A stretch of 41,598 nucleotides of DNA from NCBI GenBank assembly GCA_030148485.1, contig JASBTJ010000046.1, forward strand, positions 1 through 41,598. The letters are read 5' to 3'. Made by a program: the position numbers and the translations under genes. The first letter of the stretch is position 1. Each line of letters opens with the position of its first letter. Positions 16,638 through 25,328 of this stretch are shown one piece after another. The DNA comes from Gammaproteobacteria bacterium (lineage in GTDB: Bacteria; Pseudomonadota; Gammaproteobacteria; Chromatiales; Chromatiaceae). The notes beneath the pieces are model-generated. The model ran no database searches, had not been told where the DNA came from, and saw only the letters and a list, made by a program, of their open reading frames with translations.

Positions 16638-17756
16638 CTAACGCGGCGCGGCGCAGGTCACGCGATCACGACCACTTTGCTTGGCGTGATAAAGCGCCTG
16701 GTCGGCCTGCCTGAGCAGTTGCGCGGCCAATTGCGCCTCCGTGGCGTCGGGATCGCGTGGCAGTTCGGCGACGCCGATGGATACCGTCAAGGACAATGAC
16801 TTGCCGCCGCGTAGTCGCAACGGGTTGCCGGCGATGCGGCTGCGAATGCGTTCCGCCAGCAGCGCCGCGTCACGCAAGCCGGTGTGGGGGAGCAGGATGG
16901 CGATCTCCTCGCCGCCATAACGGGTGGCGAGATCGCCGGCCCGCAACTGGCGGCGCAGACTGCTCGCCAGCGCGATCAACGCGGCATCGCCGATGGCGTG
17001 GCCATGGGTATCGTTGATCCGTTTGAAATGGTCGGCGTCGATGAACAGACAGCTCAACGGTTGGTCGTGGCGGCGCGCACGAGCCACCTCGGCGAGCAGC
17101 CGCATGTCCAGATAGCGGCGGTTGTACAGGCCGGTCAGCCCGTCGGTCAATCCGGCCAGGCGCAGGCGTTCACGGTTGATGCCGTTTTCCAGGCATAGGG
17201 CGGCGATATTGGTGAAGCGTTTCAGAAAGTCGGTGGCATGGTCCTGGGTGAATCGGTGCGCGTCGGTGCTGCCGAGAATCAGCGCCCCGTGGACCTCGAC
17301 CCCCCGTTCGAGGGGCAGGAAGGCGAGGCTGCGGATGCCCGGTGTCGGCAGTAGATGATCGTGCTTTTTCGGGTCGAAGGGTCCGAGCCACGGTGACGCT
17401 CTGCGGCTCAAGGAGCCGCAGATACGGGCGGCGTCGTCACAGAGCTTCAGTTCCGGATACTGGCCGGCATGCAGCCCCAGATCGTCCAGCAGGGCGCTGA
17501 TGCGGTGTTCAGGGTCGGACAGGATCAAACGCACTGCGGCGACCTCGAAGGTCTCACCCAACTCGCCGGTCAGGCGCTGCAGCAGGTCGCCGAGATCGTT
17601 GGCTTCGAGCAACGCAACTTCACGGGCGTGGCAGCGTTCGTAGACCGCTTCGTTGTGGTGGGCGGTCTCAGCCAGTTCATGCAGCAGCTGACGCAGTCGT
17701 CGGTTCTGACTGACGGCATCCCTGGTCTCGTGGCTCTGTGACTCGCCCTGGGGCAT
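16638..17756 (-). CDS. Diguanylate cyclase with N-terminal DUF484/GAF-like sensor
   Basis: The ATG at 17756 gives 372 residues; the longer frame upstream only shadows the gene on the other strand. Residues about 15-205 read like a DUF484 domain: a short coiled stretch followed by a GAF-like fold. The GGDEF domain follows with the active motif GGEEI at 281-285 and an RAGD inhibitory site five residues before it, so the enzyme should make cyclic-di-GMP and be feedback-inhibited. There is no membrane segment, so it is cytoplasmic. The ligand of the DUF484 part is unknown. The gene is divergent from the small DUF4124 gene, 54 bases apart, and has no obvious operon partner. Confidence 0.85.
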   Translation of the reverse strand: MPQGESQSHETRDAVSQNRRLRQLLHELAETAHHNEAVYERCHAREVALLEANDLGDLLQRLTGELGETFEVAAVRLILSDPEHRISALLDDLGLHAGQYPELKLCDDAARICGSLSRRASPWLGPFDPKKHDHLLPTPGIRSLAFLPLERGVEVHGALILGSTDAHRFTQDHATDFLKRFTNIAALCLENGINRERLRLAGLTDGLTGLYNRRYLDMRLLAEVARARRHDQPLSCLFIDADHFKRINDTHGHAIGDAALIALASSLRRQLRAGDLATRYGGEEIAILLPHTGLRDAALLAERIRSRIAGNPLRLRGGKSLSLTVSIGVAELPRDPDATEAQLAAQLLRQADQALYHAKQSGRDRVTCAAPR

Positions 17757-17810
17757 GTGTTCTACTCGTGGGGCCAGAACAGACTTTACACCAGGCCAAG
17801 GAGGGCTGCC

Positions 17811-18233
17811 GTGAAACTGCCAGGGGTGTTGGGATTGTTGTTCATTCTCGGGGGCGGTGTTGTCAAGGCGACTACCGTGTATCGCTGCGTCGGGGCCGAA
17901 GGCGTGCCCACCTACCAGCAACTTCCCTGTGCCGGGCAGGGCGGGCAGATACGACTGGCCGAACCGGCGGCGCGCTGGGAAGCGTTGCACCCCGGCGAAC
18001 GCGCTCTGCTGGAGGATCGGCGGTCGGGCGAACGCCCCCGTCAGGGCGGCGTGCCGGTCAAACAGCGGCGAGGCACGACCGCCAAGGCGTCGGAGCGCAG
18101 CTGTTGGCAGAAGCGCCGGCACTTGGACGCGGTGTCCGCCAAGCTGCGGCGTGGCTACAAGCCTGCCCAGGGCGAGCGGTTGCGCCGCCGGCGGGACGAT
18201 CTGGCCGATTTCCTCAGCCGTTATTGTGACTGA
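17811..18233 (+). CDS. DUF4124-like small exported protein
   Basis: The GTG at 17811 follows AAGGAGGG, a strong ribosome site, and gives 140 residues; starting further upstream would spoil the signal peptide. Residues 1-21 are a signal peptide (KLPGVLGLLFILGGGVVKA). The mature start TTVYRCVGAEGVPTYQQLPC is the DUF4124 pattern, a small periplasmic domain with two cysteines, probably disulfide-linked. The rest is very basic (many Arg and Lys) with another Cys pair (SCWQKRR and the final RYCD). Function is unknown. Its 3' end overlaps the converging double-thioredoxin gene by 13 bases. Confidence 0.75.
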   Translation: MKLPGVLGLLFILGGGVVKATTVYRCVGAEGVPTYQQLPCAGQGGQIRLAEPAARWEALHPGERALLEDRRSGERPRQGGVPVKQRRGTTAKASERSCWQKRRHLDAVSAKLRRGYKPAQGERLRRRRDDLADFLSRYCD

Positions 18234-19255
18234 TCGCCACTGGCCTGGCGCCAGGCACGGTAGTTCGGATAAACCTCGTAGGCCCGGGTCAACACATAGT
18301 TGAGGACGTTGCGCAAACGGAAGAAATGCGCCACCGAGTCGACGCGAATGATCTCGTTGCCGCGTTCGTCGAAGAACAGAATGGACGGGGCATAGAACAG
18401 TCCCAGGTCGGCGGCCCAGTCCCGTGCCGTGCTGACGGTGCCGTCTGGCCGGATCACCGGGGTGTCCGAGTGCATGTTCAACTGCACGCTTTCCAATTGA
18501 CCGAACAGACTGCGCAGCGCCGGCTGTCGCAGCGGTTGGGTATGCAGGATGTCGCAGGCATGACAGTCGCCCTGCTCAAAAAATACCACCAGTGGTCGCT
18601 CGGCGGGAAAGCGACTGCGGTCGAGCAGGTAAGGTGGCGGACTGAAGAAATCCTCTTCGACCATGTCGCCCTTCTCGAAGCGTAGCGTTTCGTCGCCGCG
18701 GGCCATGTAGACGGCGAACGATTCGCGCCGATAGTGGCCGCCGGCCACGTATTCCAGCGCTGCGCGGAACTGGTAGGGTGGGTAGTAACCGCGCAGGCGC
18801 AAGGCGACCCTGCCGTCCTTGTCGTAGAACACCAGCGAGGGCGTGAAGTTGGTGCCCATGTCGATGGCGAATTGGCGCTGGGTGGTGACGCGCCCGTCGA
18901 GGGTGGTGATCTCCTCCGGGCTCCAGACGTCCATCGCCACCACGTCGAAATTGTCGCGGGTGTAGCGCACGATGTCCGGGGTCTTGAAGTTCACCTCCAT
19001 CAGCTGCTTGCAGTACGGGCAGCGCCGCTGCCAGAAGTACACCACCAAGCCGAACTTGCCGGCTTCGACCGCTTCGGCCAGATCCGTGCCGAGATCGAGA
19101 AAACTACGTTTGAACCAACTGGGATGCTCCACCAGCCCGGCTTCGTCGCGCAACGGTTCGTCGGGGAAATCGAAGGCGATGTCGTCTTGCGCGGCAATCC
19201 CTGCCAGAGGCGTGAGCAACAGGCCGAGGAGCAGGCCCGGCAGGCGGGTCGTCAC
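18221..19255 (-). CDS. Periplasmic protein with two thioredoxin domains (CPYC and CHAC)
   Basis: The GTG at 19255 gives 344 residues with a signal peptide (TTRLPGLLLGLLLTPLAGIAA). Domain 1 has CPYC after FWQRR and the cis-proline motif FTPSLVFY; domain 2 has CHAC after FFEQGD and YAPSILFF. Both are complete SoxW-like thioredoxin folds, so one molecule has two redox centres, which suggests a disulfide relay or reductase in the periplasm. It shares GTGA (19252-19255) with the stop of cysQ, so the two are translationally coupled. The partner that reduces it is not visible nearby; the double CcdA protein at 4895-6214 is a candidate but far away. Confidence 0.82.
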   Translation of the reverse strand: MTTRLPGLLLGLLLTPLAGIAAQDDIAFDFPDEPLRDEAGLVEHPSWFKRSFLDLGTDLAEAVEAGKFGLVVYFWQRRCPYCKQLMEVNFKTPDIVRYTRDNFDVVAMDVWSPEEITTLDGRVTTQRQFAIDMGTNFTPSLVFYDKDGRVALRLRGYYPPYQFRAALEYVAGGHYRRESFAVYMARGDETLRFEKGDMVEEDFFSPPPYLLDRSRFPAERPLVVFFEQGDCHACDILHTQPLRQPALRSLFGQLESVQLNMHSDTPVIRPDGTVSTARDWAADLGLFYAPSILFFDERGNEIIRVDSVAHFFRLRNVLNYVLTRAYEVYPNYRAWRQASGDQSQ

Positions 19256-20043
19256 AGGTACTCGCTCCAGTCGACCCGCGTATCGCCGAATACCAGGAAG
19301 TGCGGGTTCAATAGCGTTTCCTTGGTGTTGTAGCGCAGCGGTCGCATGGCGGTATCGGTCACCCGACCGCCGGCTGCTTCCACCACCGCTTGAGCCGCCG
19401 CGGTGTCCCATTCGCTGGTGGGCCCCAGTCGCGGGTAGATGTCGGCGCTGCCCTCGGCCACCAGACAGAGTTTGAGCGAGCTGCCCATGCTCACGATCTG
19501 GTGTGCTCCGATCTTGTCGAGAAATCGTTGCAGGCTGTCACCGGCGTGGGAACGGCTGCCGGCCACCCGTAACGGGGTTTGTCGATCCGCCGTCGCGGTG
19601 ATGGGCTGGCGGTTGCCGTCGGTGCCGACCTTGGCCGCGCCCTGGCCTTGTTCGCCCAGGTAGCTGATGCCGGTCACCGGGACGTGAACCACACCGAATA
19701 GCGGCACCCCTCGGTCGATGAGTGCGATATTGACGGTGAACTCGCCGTTGCGTTTGACGAATTCGCGGGTGCCGTCCAGCGGGTCGACCAGCCAGTAGCG
19801 CTGCCAGTGGCGGCGGGTTTCCCAGGGGATGTCAGCGGACTCCTCGGAGAGTATCGGGAGCTCGGGCGTCAGCGCCTTCAAGCCCGCGACAATGAGGCCA
19901 TGCGCGGCCAGGTCGGCGGCGGTCAGTGGGGAGTTGTCGGCCTTGTGTTCGACATCGAAATCCTGATTGTAGATCTCCAGGATGGCCTGCCCGGCCTGCT
20001 CGGCCAGGCGCAACACGGATTCTGCATCGATAACGGAGGGCAC
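19252..20043 (-). CDS. cysQ: 3'(2'),5'-bisphosphate nucleotidase CysQ
   Basis: The product belongs to the inositol-monophosphatase fold: it has the metal-binding DPLDGTREF motif, an upstream EES metal ligand, and the late WDTAAAQAVVEAAGG motif. CysQ removes the 3' phosphate from PAP, the by-product of sulfate assimilation, in the cytoplasm. The GTG at 20043 (263 residues) follows AGGAAG; a TTG at 20073 would add ten residues. The size fits CysQ (about 246 residues in Escherichia coli). It is coupled by a four-base overlap to the double-thioredoxin gene, linking PAP removal with a redox protein. Confidence 0.9.
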   Translation of the reverse strand: MPSVIDAESVLRLAEQAGQAILEIYNQDFDVEHKADNSPLTAADLAAHGLIVAGLKALTPELPILSEESADIPWETRRHWQRYWLVDPLDGTREFVKRNGEFTVNIALIDRGVPLFGVVHVPVTGISYLGEQGQGAAKVGTDGNRQPITATADRQTPLRVAGSRSHAGDSLQRFLDKIGAHQIVSMGSSLKLCLVAEGSADIYPRLGPTSEWDTAAAQAVVEAAGGRVTDTAMRPLRYNTKETLLNPHFLVFGDTRVDWSEYL

Positions 20044-20112
20044 CGGTGGCTGCTTCCTGCGGTTGAGGACCAACCGCCAGTGTCCGGGAGCCGGGCCCGG
20101 GGTGCAAGCCGA

Positions 20113-20769
20113 TCAGCGTCGGTCGCCGAACCGGAAGCGCGTGGTCAGGCGTCCCTCGAACCAGGTGTCCAGACGGATGTGCTGGGGTTTGAGCGTCAGC
20201 GCGACGCCGGGCTGGGCGTCGGGCGAGGCGTCCACCAGGTCGATCTCCTTCGGGTAATCGATGTCGAAGGTGACGTGGATGGGGTAGTAACCGTCCAGGA
20301 AACGACGCATGAAGGGGCCGCTGCGCAGCTCGTACAGTCCATCCCCCAAAATGCGCAACGACCGGGTTTCCGCGCTCAGGCAGACCAGTGCGTTGTGGCC
20401 GACGTTGGTCAGCTGCACGCTGGCACCCTCCACCCAGGCGTGTCCCACATTGCGTACCTTGCGCACTACCAGTTTGCGGACCCGCTCGGGGTTAAAGACG
20501 ATCTGCAACTCCGCCACCGCATCGAGATTTTCGTGGCATTGTTCCAGGTGGGCCCAGCCGTCCCGCAAGCTGGCGCGGGTGATGGAGACCTTGTTGGCAT
20601 GGTGATGCACCGGCTTGCCGGGCGGCTGGTCCAGAAACACCAGCTCGCCTTCGTTCACGGCCAGGGCCCGCTCCACCGGCTGGTTTCGCCACCAGCTGTC
20701 GTCATCCGGGGCAGCTGTGGCGGTCAGGCCCCATAGCATGGTCAGGCTCAGCAGCAGTAGTCTGGACAT
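20113..20769 (-). CDS. Exported protein of unknown function
   Basis: The ATG at 20769 follows AGAGGAGA, and residues 1-20 form a signal peptide ending before APDDDSWW. The mature part (about 198 residues) has no family I recognise. It contains a His cluster (VHHHANKV), an ECH-type motif (LEQCHENL), a second Cys (LVCLSAE) and alternating beta-like stretches, ending RFRFGDRR. A soluble periplasmic beta-rich protein seems likely. It is divergent from the nucleotidase at 20840, 70 bases apart, and about 70 bases upstream of cysQ on the same strand, so it may be transcribed with cysQ. No function is proposed. Confidence 0.7.
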   Translation of the reverse strand: MSRLLLLSLTMLWGLTATAAPDDDSWWRNQPVERALAVNEGELVFLDQPPGKPVHHHANKVSITRASLRDGWAHLEQCHENLDAVAELQIVFNPERVRKLVVRKVRNVGHAWVEGASVQLTNVGHNALVCLSAETRSLRILGDGLYELRSGPFMRRFLDGYYPIHVTFDIDYPKEIDLVDASPDAQPGVALTLKPQHIRLDTWFEGRLTTRFRFGDRR

Positions 20770-20839
20770 CGGCTTGAGTCTCCTCTGCTGTGAGCATAGT
20801 TTATCGGCGACGCTTCCACCGCCTTGACGAGAATCACCC

Positions 20840-21523
20840 ATGATCGACTGGTCGCAAATCGATACCGTCCTGCTCGACATGGACGGCACGCTGTTGGATC
20901 TGCATTTCGACAACCATTTCTGGTTGGAGCACGTGCCAAGACGCTATGCCGAGGCGAACGGACTGGACCTGGATGCCGCCACCGACGAACTCATGGGGCG
21001 CTACGGTGAGGTTGCCGGTACCCTGAATTGGTACAGCGTGGACCATTGGAGCCACGAACTGGGCCTGGATATCGTCCTGCTCAAGCAGGAGGTGTCCCAC
21101 CTGATCGCCCTGCATCCGCATGTGCTGGACTTTCTCGATGCCCTGCAGCAGGCCGGCAAGCGCCGGGTGCTGGTGACCAATGCGCATCGCAAGACCTTGG
21201 CGGTCAAGCTGGATCACACGCCGCTGGGCGAGCATCTGGACCGCTTGCTGTGCTCCCACGATTTCGGCCTGCCCAAGGAGCATCTCGGCTTTTGGGACAG
21301 GCTGCGGGGCGCGGAACCCTTCGATCCCACCAGAACCCTGTTTGTGGACGACAGTCTGCCGGTGCTGCGCAGCGCGGCGGACTATGGCATTCGCTGGTTG
21401 CTGGCCATCGACCAGCCGGACAGCCGTCAGCCGGTGAAAGACACCGCGGAATTCGATTCGGTGACGGACTTTTCCATGCTTACAGCAGGGTTGAACGCAG
21501 GGCAACGGGGTGGGGCTTCCTGA
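20840..21523 (+). CDS. yrfG: HAD-family GMP/IMP nucleotidase (YrfG-like)
   Basis: The 227-residue protein has all four HAD motifs: LLDMDGTLLD near the N-terminus (nucleophile and acid aspartates), VLVTNA, the lysine of GLPKEHLGF, and LFVDDSLPVL. The cap and overall sequence, with WLEHVPRRYAE and the YSVDHWS motif, match YrfG-type GMP/IMP nucleotidases (222 residues in Escherichia coli). The enzyme removes the 5' phosphate from purine mononucleotides in the cytoplasm. The ribosome site before the ATG is weak. It lies upstream of fbp on the same strand, but a promoter-like site follows it, so fbp is probably separate. Confidence 0.85.
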   Translation: MIDWSQIDTVLLDMDGTLLDLHFDNHFWLEHVPRRYAEANGLDLDAATDELMGRYGEVAGTLNWYSVDHWSHELGLDIVLLKQEVSHLIALHPHVLDFLDALQQAGKRRVLVTNAHRKTLAVKLDHTPLGEHLDRLLCSHDFGLPKEHLGFWDRLRGAEPFDPTRTLFVDDSLPVLRSAADYGIRWLLAIDQPDSRQPVKDTAEFDSVTDFSMLTAGLNAGQRGGAS

Positions 21524-21538
21524 AAGCGCCGGGCGGGG

Positions 21539-21567
21539 TTCAGCATTTCCACGATTTCTAATATACT
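21539..21567 (+). promoter_or_regulatory. Possible fbp promoter
   Basis: TATACT at 21562-21567 is a good -10 box; the -35 position 17 bases upstream reads TTCAGC, a weak match. A short hairpin GTGCCC-CTTCA-GGGCAC (21592-21608) would lie in the leader before the fbp start. Confidence 0.4.
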
Positions 21568-21639
21568 GCGCGCCATTTTGCATGCCGGGGAGTGCCCCTT
21601 CAGGGCACGCGATACCCACACATCTCAAGGAGCGCCAGT

Positions 21640-22656
21640 ATGCACAACGGCACCACAATCACCCAGTTCATCATCGAAGAGCAGCGTCACATCGAGGGCG
21701 CCACCGGCGACTTCACCTCGCTGCTGAACGACATCGTCACCGCCTGCAAGGTGATCTCAAACATGGTCAACAAGGGTGAGTTGATCGGCGTGCTGGGTTC
21801 TGCCGGCAGCGAGAACGTGCAGGGCGAGACCCAGAAGAAGCTGGATATTCTCACCAACGAAGTATTCATCAAGTCCAACGAGTGGGCCGGCCACCTTGCC
21901 GCCATGGCGTCCGAGGAGATGGACGACGTCTACCCGATTCCCGACAAGTACCCCCGTGGCAAGTACCTGTTGACCTTCGACCCGCTGGACGGTTCGTCCA
22001 ACACCGACGTCAACGTGTCGGTCGGTACCATCTTCAGTATCCTGAAATGCCCTGGTGAGTGTTCTGCGCGCCCCGGTGCCGAGGGCTTCCTGCAGGCGGG
22101 CACCGAGCAGGTCGCCGCCGGTTACGCCCTATACGGGCCGTCCACCATGATGGTGCTGACCACCGGCAACGGCGTGAACGGCTTCACCCTGGATGCGGAT
22201 ATCGGTGAGTTCATCCTGACCAACCCGAACATGACCATCCCGGCCGATACTCGCGAGTTCGCCATCAACGCCTCCAACATGCGTCACTGGGAGGCCCCGG
22301 TGAAGCGTTACGTGGACGAGTGCCTGGCCGGCAAGACCGGTCCCCGCGGCGAGGACTTCAATATGCGCTGGGTGGCCTCCATGGTCGCCGAGGTGCATCG
22401 CATCCTGATGCGCGGCGGCATCTTCATGTACCCGCTGGACGAGAAAATGAAGGCCAAGGGCACCGAGGGTAAACTGCGTCTGCTGTACGAAGGCAACCCC
22501 ATGTCCATGATCGTCGAACAAGCCGGCGGCGCGGCCAGCACCGGCCGGGAGCGCATCATGGAAGTCAAGCCCAACGGCCTGCACCAGCGGGTACCGGTGG
22601 TGCTGGGCTCCAAGAACGAGGTGGAGCGCGTCGTTTCCTATCACAAGGAAGACTGA
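21640..22656 (+). CDS. fbp: Class I fructose-1,6-bisphosphatase
   Basis: The ATG at 21640 follows AAGGAG and gives 338 residues, the usual class I length. The metal and substrate motifs are present: the FDPLDGSSN metal site, an ENVQGE-type stretch early, and the late [15 protein letters not shown]. The enzyme hydrolyses fructose-1,6-bisphosphate in gluconeogenesis and, in autotrophs, in the Calvin cycle. It has its own terminator. No other Calvin-cycle gene is in the window, so the autotrophic role is only possible. Confidence 0.97.
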   Translation: MHNGTTITQFIIEEQRHIEGATGDFTSLLNDIVTACKVISNMVNKGELIGVLGSAGSENVQGETQKKLDILTNEVFIKSNEWAGHLAAMASEEMDDVYPIPDKYPRGKYLLTFDPLDGSSNTDVNVSVGTIFSILKCPGECSARPGAEGFLQAGTEQVAAGYALYGPSTMMVLTTGNGVNGFTLDADIGEFILTNPNMTIPADTREFAINASNMRHWEAPVKRYVDECLAGKTGPRGEDFNMRWVASMVAEVHRILMRGGIFMYPLDEKMKAKGTEGKLRLLYEGNPMSMIVEQAGGAASTGRERIMEVKPNGLHQRVPVVLGSKNEVERVVSYHKED

Positions 22657-22701
22657 GCGCGCCGCCGAAAAGACCAACGCTTGGTTTGGTTGGAAGCTGT
22701 G

Positions 22702-22728
22702 AAAGGGTCCCTTCGGGGGCCCTTTTTT
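22702..22728 (+). terminator. Rho-independent terminator after fbp
   Basis: A ten-base stem AAAGGGTCCC / GGGGCCCTTT closed by a TTCG tetraloop is followed directly by a run of T. It also faces the end of the converging GGDEF-EAL gene. Confidence 0.88.
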
Positions 22729-22751
22729 ATATGGTGAACGGCGCGCGTCGC

Positions 22752-25325
22752 TCAGGCGCGTTCCATCGGCATGGCGAAGCCATGTGCATGGTCGCGTAGG
22801 AAGGCTTCCAGGGCGTCCGACGTCATGGGGCGACTAATGCGGTAGCCCTGCAGGCAGTCGCAACCCTGCTGGCGCAGCATGGCCTCCTGATCCTCGGTCT
22901 CCACACCTTCGGCCACCACTTGCATGTCGAATGCGTGGCTGAGGTCGACGATGGCCTGCACCAGGCTGACGTCGTTCGGGTCGTGAGGCATGTCGCGCAC
23001 GAACTCGCGGTCCACCTTGACCATGTCGAAACGGAAATGGCGTAGGTGGTTGAGTGACGATTGGCCGGTGCCGAAATCGTCCAACGCGATGCGCACGCCG
23101 AGCAGCTGCAATTCCCGCAGCACACGAACCGCGGCGTCCAGGTCGGCACTCAGGCTGTCTTCGGTGATTTCGATGATCAAGTGTTGCGCGGCAAGCGGGT
23201 CGGCGCGCAACTGGTCCAACAGATAGAGGGCGAAGGCGTCGTCGTACAACAGGCGTGCGGTCAGGTTGATGGACAGCGTCATACGGTCGTCGCCGGAGCT
23301 GAAGCGTTGTTGTAGGCCGCCCAGCTGCGCGATGATCCAGCGACTGACCTCCCCCAGTTTGCCCATGTCGTCCAGTACCGGTACGAACACCGCCGGCGAT
23401 ACCGGGCCCAGCTCCGGATGCTGCCAGCGCAGCAGTACCTCGCAGGCGTGCAAGGCGCCGCTGCGGGTATCTACGATGGGCTGGAAGTGCAGCCGGAAGG
23501 CCTGGTTTGCGATGGCGCCACGCAGCGCGGTCTCCATCTCCATGTAATCGTTCGCCTGGCGAGACATCTCGGCGGTGAAATAACGCAGGCAGCCTTTTCC
23601 GGCCTGCTTGGCGGCGTACATGGCGGTGTCCGCGGCTCGGGTCAGGCTCTCCGGGTCGTCGCCATCCACCGGCGCGACTGCTATCCCGATGGAGGTGCCG
23701 ATGTGCAGCAGGCGTCCTTCCAGATTGAACGGCGTCTCCAGCGCGGCGAGCAGTTTTTCCCCCAGTCGGGTGATGTCCTGACGGTACTCCACCTGTTCGA
23801 CCAGGATGGCGAACTCGTCGCCGCCCAGCCGGGCGATGGTGTCGGAGCCGCGGACCGCTGCGCGCAGGCGGTCGGCCGCTGCCCGCAGCAGCGCGTCGCC
23901 GGCGGCATGGCCGAGGGTGTCGTTGATTTTTTTGAAGCCGTCCAGATCCAGAAATAGCACGGCGCTCATGGACGGGTGGCGTTGGGCGCGGGCCAGTGCG
24001 TGATCCAGCCTGTCCCGGAACAGCAGCCGGTTGGGCAATCCGGTCAGGGTGTCGTGATGCGCCAAGTGATCCAGGTGCGCCTGACGCTGGCGGACCTGTT
24101 GGCGCATCTCGTTGAAGGCGTCGAGCAGGTCGCGGATCTCGCCGGCCTTGCTGCTCGGTGGCGGCTCGCTTTGCTCGCCGCGGGCCTCTTTGCGCAGCGC
24201 CTGGGTGGTGTGCTGAATGGGCCTGAGCAGCATGTGATCGAAGGTGAGGTAGGCGATGATCGCAAACAGGCAGCCGGCACCGATCAGCAAGGCGGCAAAC
24301 CGGGTCAGTTGGCGGGACACCTCGGTGAGCTCGGTGATGTTGCGGGCGGACTCGATGTCCAATTCCAGACGCAGACTGGAGAAGCGTTGCTGCAGGCTGT
24401 TCAACAGCGGCTCGATGTCGTCGCGCACCAGGGTCAGATCGGGTCGCCAGTGCACATCCGTTAGCTGAACCAGGGCCTGCTGCACCGAACTTTCCCAGCT
24501 GTCGGCGATTTCCTGTAGCGCCGGCAGGCGTTCCTGGGTGACCAGCCCCAATTCGCCCTTGTCGCTCAGTGATTGCAAGGCAGCCAAGCCGTCGCGGAAG
24601 GTGTCCAGGTACAAGTGGATGTTGCGAGCCCGTGCGGCGATGCCGGCCTCGGTGTTCGAATCGAACACGCCGAACCGGTTGGCGATCAACAGACGCACCT
24701 CGGCGATGGCCTGCATCCAGCGCAACCGCATCTCATTGATGATGGCACGCTGTTTCACATTCGCGGCGTTCGGCGGCGTGGTGTCGAGTTCGTCGAGCAT
24801 TTCCGCCATCAAGCCTTGCCCCGCCAGCGTGTCCGGGTTGATGCCTTCCTCGATCTGACGGGTGGCCGGCAGCCATAGACGTCGGTTGGCGCGGGTACGG
24901 ACCAGTTCGTCGAGCAAGGATTCGAGCAGGAACAGGCTGTCATACGCGGAGTCCGCCAACATCGACAGTTCGCCGGCTTGGCGAATCCATTGGGCGCTGC
25001 GCAATTGCAGCACGGCGCTGCGCAGGTGTTCGCTAGTTGCGCGTAGCTGCTCGGGGGGTTCCTGCGGCGGATTGATCAGAAAACGGCCGACCTGGTTGCG
25101 GACCTTTTGTAGTAGGCCAAGGGCATCCTGCAATGAGGCGGTCGCCTGGGCGCGTTGCTGGATGTTGGCGAGGTTCTTGGTGCCGACCTCCGCGACCTGT
25201 CGGTAACCGATCACGCCGGCGGCGGCGAAAGCGACGAAGGTGATTGCCGCCATGAACAGGTAGCGGCCTCGGTAGGTGCGCAGGTTCGGCAGGCTGGGCA
25301 GCTGCGGCAATCGGCGACTGGACAC
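22752..25325 (-). CDS. Membrane-bound GGDEF-EAL protein with HAMP and periplasmic sensor
   Basis: The 857-residue protein starts with GTG. It has a membrane helix at about 24-44, a periplasmic helical domain to about 335, a second membrane helix, a HAMP domain (about 357-420), then GGDEF (GGDEF at 501-505, RGSD inhibitory site before it) and EAL. In the EAL part the signature glutamate is E629 but the motif reads EVL rather than EAL; the other metal and base residues (DDFGTG, VKVD, EGVE) are present, so phosphodiesterase activity seems possible. It starts three bases after the stop of the PhnD-like gene, which suggests that the binding protein feeds a signal to its periplasmic domain. Confidence 0.9.
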   Translation of the reverse strand: MSSRRLPQLPSLPNLRTYRGRYLFMAAITFVAFAAAGVIGYRQVAEVGTKNLANIQQRAQATASLQDALGLLQKVRNQVGRFLINPPQEPPEQLRATSEHLRSAVLQLRSAQWIRQAGELSMLADSAYDSLFLLESLLDELVRTRANRRLWLPATRQIEEGINPDTLAGQGLMAEMLDELDTTPPNAANVKQRAIINEMRLRWMQAIAEVRLLIANRFGVFDSNTEAGIAARARNIHLYLDTFRDGLAALQSLSDKGELGLVTQERLPALQEIADSWESSVQQALVQLTDVHWRPDLTLVRDDIEPLLNSLQQRFSSLRLELDIESARNITELTEVSRQLTRFAALLIGAGCLFAIIAYLTFDHMLLRPIQHTTQALRKEARGEQSEPPPSSKAGEIRDLLDAFNEMRQQVRQRQAHLDHLAHHDTLTGLPNRLLFRDRLDHALARAQRHPSMSAVLFLDLDGFKKINDTLGHAAGDALLRAAADRLRAAVRGSDTIARLGGDEFAILVEQVEYRQDITRLGEKLLAALETPFNLEGRLLHIGTSIGIAVAPVDGDDPESLTRAADTAMYAAKQAGKGCLRYFTAEMSRQANDYMEMETALRGAIANQAFRLHFQPIVDTRSGALHACEVLLRWQHPELGPVSPAVFVPVLDDMGKLGEVSRWIIAQLGGLQQRFSSGDDRMTLSINLTARLLYDDAFALYLLDQLRADPLAAQHLIIEITEDSLSADLDAAVRVLRELQLLGVRIALDDFGTGQSSLNHLRHFRFDMVKVDREFVRDMPHDPNDVSLVQAIVDLSHAFDMQVVAEGVETEDQEAMLRQQGCDCLQGYRISRPMTSDALEAFLRDHAHGFAMPMERA

Positions 25326-25328
25326 GGC

